64,000 bases of DNA from assembly GCA_041684965.1 (NCBI GenBank), contig JAWLGR010000003.1, forward strand, positions 62,001-126,000, read 5' to 3'. Positions within the stretch are counted from its first letter, which is position 1, and each line of letters begins with the position of its first letter. The notes beneath the pieces are model-generated. The model saw nothing but the letters and a program-made list of their open reading frames with translations, ran no database searches and had not been told where the DNA came from. The DNA is from Mariniphaga sp041684965 (GTDB taxonomy: Bacteria > Bacteroidota > Bacteroidia > Bacteroidales > Prolixibacteraceae). Positions 36,002-44,534 of this stretch are shown here, in pieces. The position numbers were made by a program, and so were the translations under genes.

Positions 36002-37099
36002 TCAGAAATAAAAAACCGGATTTGTGCGTACCTCTGAAAAACGGACTGCAAATTTAGGTAAATTTTTAACAAGTACTTCATAAAAAAGTTCTTTAGTAAA
36101 TTGCTCACTTTCATAATGACCAACATCTGCTATTACTATTTTTCCTTCTGCGTCAAAAAACTGATGGTATTTAAAATCAGCTGAAACAAAAAAATCGGCA
36201 TTTGCTAAAATAGCCTTCTTTAACAGGAATGCTCCTGCCCCTCCGCAAACGGCAACTTTTGAAACTGTTTTTCCTGTAAGAGCAGTGTGTTTAATAAAGA
36301 CACTGCCAAAAACGACCTTTAATATATCAAGGAAAACCAGTTCATCAACCGGTTCTGGCAATTCTCCTATCATGCCTGATCCTGTATTCTGAAGAAAATT
36401 TTCAAGTGGATAAATATCATATGCCACCTCCTCATAGGGATGCGTGTCAATCAGTGCTTTCAATATCTTTGAATGCATCCAGCCCGGGAAAATAGTTTCA
36501 AACCTTATTTCTTTTTCAAAATGCACCTTCCCCTTTTCGCCCACGAACGGACTGGTATTTTCACCTCCCCTGAAACTGCCTGTCCCTTCAATGTTGTACC
36601 CACACCAGTCGTAGTTACCTATATGACCTGCACCTGCCTCAAAAACGGCCTCCCTCACTTCTTCAACGGCTTCAAGCGGTATAAAAGTTACCAGTTTTTT
36701 AAGTTGACCGCTGGCCGGTTGTAACACTTTTGTATTATTTAAATTCAGTTTTTCACATATTTTGGCGTTCACACCACCCGGTGCTGCATCGACATTGGTA
36801 TGCGCAGCATAAATGGCCACATCATTTTTTATAGCTTTTATTATTACGCGTTCCACGTAATTTTTACCAGTAAGTTTCTTCAATCCGGAATATATAATGG
36901 GATGATGGGCTATGATTAGGTTGCAATTATTATGAATGGCTTCATCTACTACATCTTCGGTTACATCCACACTAATTAATGCAGAAGTAACCCGGGCATC
37001 GGGATTCCCAGTCAAAAGGCCTGAATTGTCGGAAGTTTCCTGCAAGGCCATAGGAGCCATTGATTCGAGGCAGTTTGTTATATCCCTGATTTTCATCAT
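36002..37099 (-). CDS. Nif3-like dinuclear metal centre protein
   Basis: 365 residues, the long form of the family with an inserted middle domain. Typical segments: 'SGLLTGNPDARVTSALISVDVTEDVVDEAI', 'NLIIAHHPIIYSGLKKL' (metal ligands His-His), 'AHTNVDAAPGGVN', the terminal 'VAVCGGAGAFLLKKA' and 'GHYESEQF'. The GTP cyclohydrolase-like family holds two metal ions; the physiological reaction is unresolved. It starts with ATGATG at 37099, overlapping the stop of the MerR-type gene by one nucleotide (ATGA), so the two are translationally coupled. Confidence 0.93.
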   Translation of the reverse strand: MMKIRDITNCLESMAPMALQETSDNSGLLTGNPDARVTSALISVDVTEDVVDEAIHNNCNLIIAHHPIIYSGLKKLTGKNYVERVIIKAIKNDVAIYAAHTNVDAAPGGVNAKICEKLNLNNTKVLQPASGQLKKLVTFIPLEAVEEVREAVFEAGAGHIGNYDWCGYNIEGTGSFRGGENTSPFVGEKGKVHFEKEIRFETIFPGWMHSKILKALIDTHPYEEVAYDIYPLENFLQNTGSGMIGELPEPVDELVFLDILKVVFGSVFIKHTALTGKTVSKVAVCGGAGAFLLKKAILANADFFVSADFKYHQFFDAEGKIVIADVGHYESEQFTKELFYEVLVKNLPKFAVRFSEVRTNPVFYF

Positions 37100-37440
37100 C
37101 AGCTTTCCATTTCATTACGGATTTCCATCAATTTTTCCCTGACAGTTTTTAGCCGGTTAACAATTTCCCAGGTATCTACAGTATCCTCCCGGTTATTTTT
37201 AAGTTTTATTTGGGCTCCTTTAACTGTCAGACCTTTTTCCTTAATCAGGTAGTTAATCAGCTTCAGGGTTTCAATGTCGCTCTTAGAAAAAAGGCGGGTA
37301 CCCCCGCTGCTTTTGTGAGGAGCCAGTTCATCGAAGTTGTTTTCCCAGTATCGGATTGACGAAGGTGAAACTCCTAGCATCCCGGCAACTTCTCCAATCG
37401 TGTAAAATAGCTTATCTATTTTTTGCTTATTATTTGGCAA
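37099..37440 (-). CDS. MerR-type transcriptional regulator
   Basis: 113 residues. Helix-turn-helix of the MerR family: 'LFYTIGEVAGMLGVSPSSIRYWENNFDELAPHKSSGGTRLFSKSDIETLKLINYLIKEKGLTVKGAQIKL'. The C-terminal part is short, with no cysteine sensor, so a metal ligand is unlikely. The start is probably TTG at 37440, since no ATG precedes the HTH. It overlaps the next gene (Nif3) by one base and follows an M23 peptidase at 6 nt, so the set may control envelope maintenance. Confidence 0.9.
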   Translation of the reverse strand: MPNNKQKIDKLFYTIGEVAGMLGVSPSSIRYWENNFDELAPHKSSGGTRLFSKSDIETLKLINYLIKEKGLTVKGAQIKLKNNREDTVDTWEIVNRLKTVREKLMEIRNEMES

Positions 37441-37446
37441 TTGCTA

Positions 37447-38427
37447 TTAATCAAGTGTCTGACCAATATTCGATGAAATGGCAATCATCCTTTCGTATTC
37501 CTGTGGAGTAAGATCCATAAAGTAATAGTGCTGTGGATTCACTGCGCCTCCTCCCCGATGCACCTCATAATGGAGGTGTGGTGCTGTAGATCCACCTGAA
37601 TTCCCTACATATCCAATTACCTCTCCCCTCTTTACTTCCTGCCCTACTCTTACTTCAAATGAATTTAAATGGGCATATATTGTTTCAAATCCATATCCGT
37701 GGTCAATTTTTACTGCCAGACCAAAGCCAACCCGACTGCGGTTTGAACCACTTGTTTCAACAACTTTGCCGTCGCCAGTAGCATAAACCGGAGTTCCAAC
37801 GGGAGCAGTAAAATCCATTCCGTAATGCATTTTACGTACTTTATAAATCGGGTGAATACGATATCCCCATCCACTGGCAGTACGTTTTAAATCTTCGTTG
37901 GCAACTGGCATTATTGCAGGGATGCTGGCGAGCATTTTTTCCTTGTTCAAAGCCATTTTGAGAACTTCATCATAAGACTTCGACTGAATATAGGCTTCTT
38001 TTGACAATACATCGAGCTTTCTTGCAGTTTCAATTATCAATGATGAATTATTAAAATTTTCGAGGTGGGAATATTTGTTGGCTCCACCAAACCCTGCCTT
38101 TCTAATAGAAGAAGGAATCGGATCTGCTTCAAAAATAATTCTGTAGATGTTGTCATCACGCTGCTGCAAATCTTCCAATACTTTTTCGACCCTGTTGAGA
38201 TCGTGCACCATTAGCTCGTATTGGCTCAGCAACTGCTGATTTTCTCGCTTAAGTGCTTTCGAACGGGGTGTTTCATAGTAATTTAGAAAAACAATAACAA
38301 TAACTAAAGCCAATGCAAAACTGCTTGACAGATAGGTGAGTATTTTCCCCAGTCTTTCCTTAAGAGATATGCCTACACGTTCGTAGCTAAGTGTGTCGGG
38401 ATTAAATTTATACTTCTTTTTCATCAT
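37447..38427 (-). CDS. M23-family peptidoglycan endopeptidase
   Basis: 326 residues. N-terminal membrane helix (about residues 30-50, 'ILTYLSSSFALALVIVIVFLNYY'), a coiled coil, then the LytM/M23 domain with the zinc site: 'MHYGMDFTAPVGTPVYATGDGKV' (His and Asp of HxxxD), 'YAHLNSFEV' and 'HLHYEVH' (HxH). All catalytic residues are present, so it is likely active in cleaving cross-links between peptide stems. It is anchored in the inner membrane. It is the first gene of an M23-MerR-Nif3-zinc ribbon run on the minus strand. Confidence 0.93.
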   Translation of the reverse strand: MMKKKYKFNPDTLSYERVGISLKERLGKILTYLSSSFALALVIVIVFLNYYETPRSKALKRENQQLLSQYELMVHDLNRVEKVLEDLQQRDDNIYRIIFEADPIPSSIRKAGFGGANKYSHLENFNNSSLIIETARKLDVLSKEAYIQSKSYDEVLKMALNKEKMLASIPAIMPVANEDLKRTASGWGYRIHPIYKVRKMHYGMDFTAPVGTPVYATGDGKVVETSGSNRSRVGFGLAVKIDHGYGFETIYAHLNSFEVRVGQEVKRGEVIGYVGNSGGSTAPHLHYEVHRGGGAVNPQHYYFMDLTPQEYERMIAISSNIGQTLD

Positions 38428-38479
38428 ATAGCAAAGGCTATTTTTATTTTCTCAGACAAGCAAAATTAATTAAAACGTC

Positions 38480-38487
38480 TAACTTTG
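38480..38487 (+). promoter_or_regulatory. Putative -7 box before alaS
   Basis: TAACTTTG matches the -7 consensus TAnnTTTG. No upstream TTTG at the usual spacing was seen. The leader to alaS would be about 120 nt, and no riboswitch or T-box-like structure is recognised in it. Confidence 0.4.
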
Positions 38488-38612
38488 CAAGAATTTTTAA
38501 CAAAGTTGTGAAATATTTCACAATTAATTATAAACACAAAACTTTCAATACAATATATTTATCCTGTTTCCATTGGGAAAAGTTAACAAAAAGGCAGTAA
38601 AAAGGTTTTAGA

Positions 38613-41234
38613 ATGAAGACGTCAAAAGAAATAAGGGCAGCATTTTTGAATTTTTTCAAAGAGAAGAATCATCAGATCGTGAACTCAGCACCAATGGTGG
38701 TAAAAGGTGATCCATCGCTTATGTTCACTAATGCAGGCATGAATCAGTTCAAAGATATTTTTCTGGGAAACGAACCGGTAAAATGGCCTCGAGTAGCCGA
38801 TACCCAAAAATGCCTGCGCGTTTCAGGAAAGCACAACGACCTTGAAGAAGTTGGCCTGGATACTTATCACCATACAATGTTTGAAATGCTGGGGAACTGG
38901 TCGTTTGGTGACTATTTTAAAAAAGAAGCAATTGAATGGGCATGGGAATTTCTCATCGAGCGCATGGGAATTTCTTCCGAAAGAATTTATGCTACTGTTT
39001 TTGAAGGAAGCAATGATGACAACCTTGAAAGAGATGATGAGGCTGCCGCTTACTGGGGAAAGTTTCTGCCTGAAGAGCGGATTTTAAACGGAAGCAAAAA
39101 AGATAATTTCTGGGAAATGGGTGACTCTGGTCCTTGTGGTCCTTGCTCAGAAATACACATCGATTTACGCTCAGAGGATGAATGTGCCAAAATACCGGGC
39201 CGTAACCTCGTGAATAAGGATAATCCTCTGGTAATTGAAATCTGGAACCTGGTTTTCATCCAGTTCAACCGTAAAGCCAATGGTGAACTGTTAGAATTAC
39301 CTGCAAAACATGTTGATACGGGAATGGGATTTGAAAGGCTGTGCATGGCATTGCAGGGTGTCACATCAAACTATGATACCGATATCTTTCAGACCATAAT
39401 CGGTGAACTGGAAAAACTGAGTGCAATAAAATATGGTACTGGTGAAAAAACCGATATTGCCATGCGTGTGGTATCGGACCACTTGCGTGCCGTGGCTTTT
39501 GCCATTGCCGATGGTCAGTTGCCTTCAAATAACAAAGCTGGGTATGTTATTCGCCGAATCCTGAGAAGGGCAGTGCGGTATGGATATACTTTTCTTTCAT
39601 TCCGCGAACCGTTTATATACAAACTGACGGAAGTGCTTAAAAACACGATGGGTGAAACATTCCCCGAACTGGCAGCTCAGCAGCTGTTAATTGAAAAGGT
39701 AATGAAGGAGGAAGAAGATTCGTTCCTTCGTACTTTATCAACTGGCATAAAACTGCTTGACGACATTATTTTAAAAACAAAAAAAGAACAGGGCACACAA
39801 ATCTCCGGAAAAGAAGCATTCGTTTTATACGACACCTATGGATTCCCCTTCGACCTTACTGCACTCATTGCCCGTGAAAACGGACTTCAAACAGATGAAG
39901 CAGGGTTCAACGCGGCGATGGAAGAACAGAAAAACCGATCGCGCAATGCAGCCCAGCTTGAGACAGGCGACTGGGTGGAAATAAGAAAAACCGACCAGAC
40001 CAGGTTTCTTGGTTACGACCAGACGGAAGCTGAAGTACGTATTTCCAGATACCGGAAAGTTTCTCAGAAGAACAAGTCATTCTACCAGCTGGTATTTGAC
40101 CAGACACCTTTCTACGGAGAATCGGGAGGGCAGGTTGGCGATACAGGCTATATTGAAAGCGATGGGGTAAAAACCCGGATATTCGATACACAAAAAGAAA
40201 ATAACCTTACAGTGCATTTAACAGAAAAGCTCCCGGAAAATCCTGAAAATCATTTTCATGCAGTAGTAAGTAAGGGGAAGAGAACGGAAACAGCGAATAA
40301 CCATACAGCGACTCACCTCCTTCATGCAGCTTTACGCGAGGTATTGGGAAGCCACGTGGAACAAAAAGGTTCTTTGGTTAATTCCGACCATCTTCGGTTT
40401 GACTTTTCCCATTTTCAAAAGTTGTCGGATGAAGAGATAGAACAGGTGGAAGAACTGGTAAACCAAAAAATAAGGGAAAATTCAGTGTGCGAGGAAGAAC
40501 GGGAACTTCCCATGCAAAAAGCACAGGAAAAGGGAGCTATCATGCTGTTTGGAGAAAAGTATGGTGAAGCCGTACGTGTTATCAAATTTGGAGAATCTGT
40601 TGAATTATGTGGAGGGACACATGTTACTGCCACAGGTCAAATCGGCTTGTTTAAAATTGTTTCGGAAAGTGCAATAGCTGCCGGAGTTCGTCGTATTGAA
40701 GCCATTACGGGCAAGCGTGCAGAAAAATATGTAACCGACCAGATAAAAACCCTCAAAAGCATCCGTGAGATAGTAAAGGGTTCAAATGATATTCTTGCCA
40801 GCGTGGGAAATCTTCTGAAAGAAAATACAGAATTGACAAAGAAAATTGAAGTTTTTGCCCGTGAACGATTAAAAATCATTAAAGAGAACCTGAAAAGCAA
40901 AATACTCTCTGAAAATGGAGTTAATATCATCTTCGGTCAGGTGGATGTTGATAATGCAGCCATGATGAAAGATTTGGCCTTTCAGTTAAAAAATGAGGTG
41001 GATAATCTTTATCTGGTGCTGGGTGCCGATATAGAAGGCAAACCAAATCTGACAGTAATGATTGCAGAGAACCTGGTTACCGATAAAGGGCTCAATGCCG
41101 GTAAGATTGTCAGGGAAGCAGGCAAAGAGATAAAAGGAGGCGGTGGTGGTCAACCATTTTATGCCACTGCCGGTGGAAAAGATGTTTCGGGAATAAAGGC
41201 AGCTATCGACAAAGCATTAACTTTTATCAACTAA
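38613..41234 (+). CDS. alaS: Alanyl-tRNA synthetase
   Basis: 873 residues, full length. Class II core 'VVKGDPSLMFTNAGMNQFKD', 'LEEVGLDTYHHTMFEMLGNWSFGDYFKKEAI' and 'SGPCGPCSEIH'. The editing domain holds the zinc-site His pair in 'NNHTATHLLHAALREVLG' and 'CGGTHV'. The C-terminal 'GGGGGQPFYATAGGKDVSGI' completes the C-Ala domain. It charges tRNA-Ala in the cytoplasm. A short terminator-like hairpin follows at once (41241-41277). The tRNA genes in this window are not for alanine. Confidence 0.98.
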   Translation: MKTSKEIRAAFLNFFKEKNHQIVNSAPMVVKGDPSLMFTNAGMNQFKDIFLGNEPVKWPRVADTQKCLRVSGKHNDLEEVGLDTYHHTMFEMLGNWSFGDYFKKEAIEWAWEFLIERMGISSERIYATVFEGSNDDNLERDDEAAAYWGKFLPEERILNGSKKDNFWEMGDSGPCGPCSEIHIDLRSEDECAKIPGRNLVNKDNPLVIEIWNLVFIQFNRKANGELLELPAKHVDTGMGFERLCMALQGVTSNYDTDIFQTIIGELEKLSAIKYGTGEKTDIAMRVVSDHLRAVAFAIADGQLPSNNKAGYVIRRILRRAVRYGYTFLSFREPFIYKLTEVLKNTMGETFPELAAQQLLIEKVMKEEEDSFLRTLSTGIKLLDDIILKTKKEQGTQISGKEAFVLYDTYGFPFDLTALIARENGLQTDEAGFNAAMEEQKNRSRNAAQLETGDWVEIRKTDQTRFLGYDQTEAEVRISRYRKVSQKNKSFYQLVFDQTPFYGESGGQVGDTGYIESDGVKTRIFDTQKENNLTVHLTEKLPENPENHFHAVVSKGKRTETANNHTATHLLHAALREVLGSHVEQKGSLVNSDHLRFDFSHFQKLSDEEIEQVEELVNQKIRENSVCEEERELPMQKAQEKGAIMLFGEKYGEAVRVIKFGESVELCGGTHVTATGQIGLFKIVSESAIAAGVRRIEAITGKRAEKYVTDQIKTLKSIREIVKGSNDILASVGNLLKENTELTKKIEVFARERLKIIKENLKSKILSENGVNIIFGQVDVDNAAMMKDLAFQLKNEVDNLYLVLGADIEGKPNLTVMIAENLVTDKGLNAGKIVREAGKEIKGGGGGQPFYATAGGKDVSGIKAAIDKALTFIN

Positions 41235-41240
41235 AAAAAG

Positions 41241-41277
41241 CTTGTAGTAGCTGAGACTACCTTACAGCTACTACAAG
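41241..41277. terminator. Hairpin between alaS and converging gene
   Basis: A perfect 13-bp stem CTTGTAGTAGCTG / CAGCTACTACAAG (41241-41253, 41265-41277) with an 11-nt loop. A-rich before the stem, weak U-run after it. It lies inside the last codons of the converging gene at 41257, so it can serve both directions. Confidence 0.7.
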
Positions 41278-42132
41278 AAATTTGGATGCGGTCCAGAAAA
41301 GTTCCGGGTCTTCAATGTATAAAGTGTCAGCCTGATTATCCCCAGATATATGATATGATTCATCAGGGTGTACCGAGATAAGCTCAGCTTTTCTTGATTC
41401 CAGGGGGATGTAATCAAGCTCACGAATATCTACCGGGGTAAAATATTCCTGTGCAAAGTTGCTTCTCAATTTTGGAGTACTTCCAATTCCCAAAATACCT
41501 CCCTGCCGTTCAACAATCCCTTCATCTCTAAGTACTTTAATAGGAGCAACCGTATAATAGGCTCGATACAGTGCTTCAGTTCTCATGCTTAGGGTATCCG
41601 ACTGCAGAGCGCTGTATTCTGTTGCTTCAGTAATCTGCCGCTGCAACAAATCAATGTTCTCGCGCTGTTCCTTAACCAGCTGATTCAGTTCACCAACTTC
41701 TGTTTCTCTTTGCTGAAATTTTTGTTGCAATTCCCTGGATTGTTCTTCCATTTCCTGAATCATCGACTGCAGCTTATTGGACTGAACATTGGAAGCACCT
41801 AACCGCCGCTTCATGGATGCAATAAGTTCCTCGTTCTCCTCCAGCAAGGAGTTAATGGCAGCAATATCATTAATGATTTGGTTTCTTTGATTACCACTTA
41901 ACCTGCGCTCCGATTCTCCTGATTCAGGCATCATGCGCTCAAGCTTGCGAATGGAATCAAGACTGGCCTGAATAGCTGAAAAATCTTCCTTGAAAACTTC
42001 AAGTACAGAATCTCTCTGAGTAGTAACAGCTTGTAAACTGTCTACTTTCTGTTCCAGTTGTTCTGCTTGTCTTTTATAATTCTGACAAGACACAAAAAAC
42101 AGAATCGTTAAAGATAGAATTAAATATTTCAT
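41257..42132 (-). CDS. Coiled-coil lipoprotein, Cbp1-like
   Basis: 291 residues. A lipobox ('LFFVSC', Cys16) and a long coiled coil (about residues 18-190) are followed by a globular end ('YRAYYTVAPIKVLRDEGIVERQGGILGIG', ending at residue 291 with 'ASKFLVVAVR'). This is the arrangement of the Bacteroidota family annotated as Cbp1 collagen-binding adhesin-like lipoproteins; true function is uncertain. It is monocistronic and converges on alaS, sharing the hairpin. Confidence 0.75.
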   Translation of the reverse strand: MKYLILSLTILFFVSCQNYKRQAEQLEQKVDSLQAVTTQRDSVLEVFKEDFSAIQASLDSIRKLERMMPESGESERRLSGNQRNQIINDIAAINSLLEENEELIASMKRRLGASNVQSNKLQSMIQEMEEQSRELQQKFQQRETEVGELNQLVKEQRENIDLLQRQITEATEYSALQSDTLSMRTEALYRAYYTVAPIKVLRDEGIVERQGGILGIGSTPKLRSNFAQEYFTPVDIRELDYIPLESRKAELISVHPDESYHISGDNQADTLYIEDPELFWTASKFLVVAVR

Positions 42133-42436
42133 GGCTGTAATATTAATGTTTTTCAGGATTAATGAAACTTTTACTAAAGTGTCACAAAAAATAAGCCAAA
42201 CATCTATCTAAAACGCAAGAAATCAATACTTCATGATTTCTACACAATAATAAATGAGTAAAATATTTCGGACATTAATAGCAAATTGATGGCAGGACAG
42301 TTTATTTATCAGAAAATAAAGTGAACATTAATATCATGAGACAACACCAGGCAATAGATGCAAAGTAGTGCCAATCTTTCATTTCTTTTAAATTGTAAAC
42401 ACCGGTAGCAAATCTGAGGGTTTAGAGAAAATAAGC
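42133..42436. other. Intergenic, nothing recognised
   Basis: A 304-bp A+T-rich gap between two minus-strand genes, with no visible gene, hairpin or repeat that I can support. Confidence 0.5.
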
Positions 42437-43309
42437 CTATTGGATCATTTCATCCAGCCCCTCCTCCACCAATTTCAATTCCCGGCCATTTTGAACATTG
42501 ATATCCATTTGTGGAAAGGGAATATTGAGATTATATTCATTGAATCTTTTATAGACTTTTTCATTCATATCAAAATACACACCCCAATAATCTTTTGCTT
42601 CAACCCAGGCTCTAACTACAAAATTTATTGAGCTATCGGCTAATTCAGATAGACCTGTAAAATAAGCTGGCTCCTTAAGGATTCGATCATCCTCCATTAT
42701 AAATGCATTAATAGCATTTCTGAAATTGTCCACATCATCGCCATAGGCAATACCAAATTTCCAATCTACCCGGCGCAATGGTTCCTTAGAAAAATTAGTA
42801 AGGGCATTGGTTGAAAGTGGTCCATTCGGAAGATAAATAGTTTTATTGTCAACAGTATTCAAAACAGTAGTAAATATACCAATTTCTTTTACAGTGCCCA
42901 TGAATCCCTGTGCTTCTATAAAATCACCAACCTGGATGGGTTTAAAAATTAATATCATTACACCACCGGCGAAATTCTGAAGAGCTCCTGATAAAGCCAG
43001 GCCAATTGCCAAACCTGCAGCACCAATAATAGCTATAAAGGAAGTCATCTCAATACCCACCATACCCATCACACTTATAATCACTAATATCTTGAGAACT
43101 GTGCTTATAAGTGCAATAAAGAACGGTTTGAGAGAAGGATCGATTTTCCTTTTTTCAAATGTTTTCCCAATACTTCTTGTTATAATTTTTACTACCCAAA
43201 AACCTACTAACAGGACAACAATTGCTCCGATAACTTTTGGACCCCACTCAATTATTAAACCATAAAGGTTGTTAAGATGCTGAGTTACTTCCGCAGTTTG
43301 TTCATTCAT
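42437..43309 (-). CDS. Small-conductance mechanosensitive channel, MscS family
   Basis: 290 residues. Three N-terminal membrane helices (about residues 20-115), including the glycine/alanine-rich pore helix 'AIIGAAGLAIGLALSGALQNFAGGVMILIFKPIQVGDFIEAQG', followed by the cytoplasmic beta domain ('GTVKEIGIFTTVLNTVDNKTIYLPNGPLSTNALTNFS') and the cage-like C-terminal part. It opens on hypo-osmotic stress to release solutes. Length is normal for the short MscS type. The start is ATG 43309. It has no close partner gene. Confidence 0.95.
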   Translation of the reverse strand: MNEQTAEVTQHLNNLYGLIIEWGPKVIGAIVVLLVGFWVVKIITRSIGKTFEKRKIDPSLKPFFIALISTVLKILVIISVMGMVGIEMTSFIAIIGAAGLAIGLALSGALQNFAGGVMILIFKPIQVGDFIEAQGFMGTVKEIGIFTTVLNTVDNKTIYLPNGPLSTNALTNFSKEPLRRVDWKFGIAYGDDVDNFRNAINAFIMEDDRILKEPAYFTGLSELADSSINFVVRAWVEAKDYWGVYFDMNEKVYKRFNEYNLNIPFPQMDINVQNGRELKLVEEGLDEMIQ

Positions 43310-43539
43310 TATTTTGTTTTTTAGTGTTATTTTTCTTATTAATAAAACCTCACAATTCCGTCACAAGTTATTAATATCATTCTGAATTACAAGAGAGTTC
43401 CAAAAGAAACTTTAATTGTGTGGTTTAATTCAGAGTTTTTTTTCTTTTATTCCTATTATTTGCATTAAAAAATACAGACTCAATCAATGAAAAAATAGTC
43501 AAATAGGTAAAGGGGTGTTTAACCCATTTACCTCTCTCA

Positions 43540-43573
43540 GAACCATGCGTGAACCTCTCGATTCATTCGGCTC
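43540..43573 (-). ncRNA. Group II intron domain V
   Basis: A 34-nt hairpin beginning GAGCCG and ending GGTTC on the minus strand, with a GAGA (GNRA) terminal loop, a two-base bulge and the catalytic AGC triad near the 5' base. Size and layout match group II domain V. The stem carries few mismatches, so it is better preserved than the protein gene. Confidence 0.85.
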
Positions 43574-43592
43574 TTATTTATGCAGTCAATTT

Positions 43593-44089
43593 TCAGGTTA
43601 ATTGATAACCTAAAACCCAGTGATAAAATAAATTTGGATACCGCCAGCCCACAACACCTGAGGTTTATTTATCCATAATAATTTAATCAACCCCGTATTT
43701 TTGGATTTTTTCGGCTCATAATACAATCGAATTGCAGAAAATTCCCCCCTTTCTTTAACTTCATCCGCACTGGCCGAAGTCTAAATTCCAGAAAATCAAA
43801 TTGTACAGTATAAGCTTTTAGGTTTCTTCCCAATTTCTTGCATTAAACAATCTTTATCTTTTGGGTATGGACTATGAGGCCACAGTCAGTAAGACGTCGT
43901 ATTACTGCTACAAGCACAAGAGTAGATTCCTGATATATCGGCGGCATATCGTACCATTTTCACTAATGGGTGAAGGATTTTCAGACACTTACCAAAACAG
44001 TAATTCATAAATAAATTGGCCAGTAAAGAGCTGATGCCCTCACCCTGTGGTGTCCCTTTACCCAATGTTGATAATAATGTGCCGTAGGC
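43593..44089 (-). pseudogene. Group II intron reverse transcriptase/maturase remnant
   Basis: Three pieces on the minus strand add up to the rear half of a group II RT. Piece 1 (44089-43886) reads 'GKGTPQGEGISSLLANLFM' then 'VKMVRYAADIS', i.e. RT motifs 4 and 5, but the catalytic YADD is YAAD. Piece 2 (about 43884-43687) is shifted by one base, has an internal stop, and shows 'GLIVHTQKIKIV' and 'FDFLEFRLRP', matching the usual GLxxHxxKTKIV and FDFLGFxFRPR. Piece 3 (ending 43593) gives the C-terminal 'YPNLFYHWVLGYQLT'. Frame changes, stops and the catalytic change show the gene is dead. The N-terminal half is missing. Confidence 0.85.
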
Positions 44090-44534
44090 TCAATTCTGAA
44101 ACTTCGAATTGTTATGTACGCTTCACCGTTGAAATCGTGTTTGAATTTTAAGACGTCATTAACTTTCAGTGATAATTTTAACAGGTTCAAATTTTCATTT
44201 TTCTAACCATTTCCGATGTAGTTTTTAGTGAATTTTTTAATTGCAGTAAGTTTTTAGTGTTGAAAATATATGCAAGCGAATAACGATACCTGGAAATGGG
44301 GAAGAAGGTTGCCAGAAGTTTGATAATGTCAGGAAACCTTATCGAACTGAACAGATAAATAAACAAAAGCGGGTATCCTTATTGAGAGATTGGAAGAGAA
44401 AAGAAAAAGAAATAAAAGAATAAATACCGCTTTAATATTTGCTTACAAATTTTAGTATGACATCAGTGGATTTAAAGAAAATAGATTCTGGTGCGAATTT
44501 TTAACTACCCCCCTGTAGTTGCTCATCCCAAAAC
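44090..44534. other. Gap upstream of the intron relic, no recognised gene
   Basis: This stretch should hold the missing 5' part of the intron if it were present, but no GTGYG-like start or earlier RT motifs are seen. A plus-strand frame near 44299-44423 ends in a Lys/Glu-rich peptide, but there is no sign of a family. I cannot say what it was. Confidence 0.45.

Larger units (their letters stand above)
43498..44089 (-). mobile_element. Decayed group II intron (3' half)
   Basis: On the minus strand this segment carries, in order, the reverse-transcriptase pseudogene (44089-43593), domain V (43573-43540) and domain VI with a 3' end '...TTTACCTATTTGAC' at 43498. The bulged A would be seven nucleotides from the 3' end, as in other group II introns. 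The 5' half, including the intron start (GTGYG type) and the first part of the RT, is not found before the glycoside hydrolase gene at 44535, so the element is truncated and immobile. Exact boundaries are inferred. Confidence 0.8.

Noticed and set aside
38488..38612. Riboswitch or T-box in the alaS leader
   Set aside because: No conserved stems or T-box motif could be seen in the 120-nt leader.
44005..44190. A 61-residue minus-strand frame as a gene
   Set aside because: It overlaps the decayed reverse transcriptase in another frame and shows no family; it looks like a by-product.
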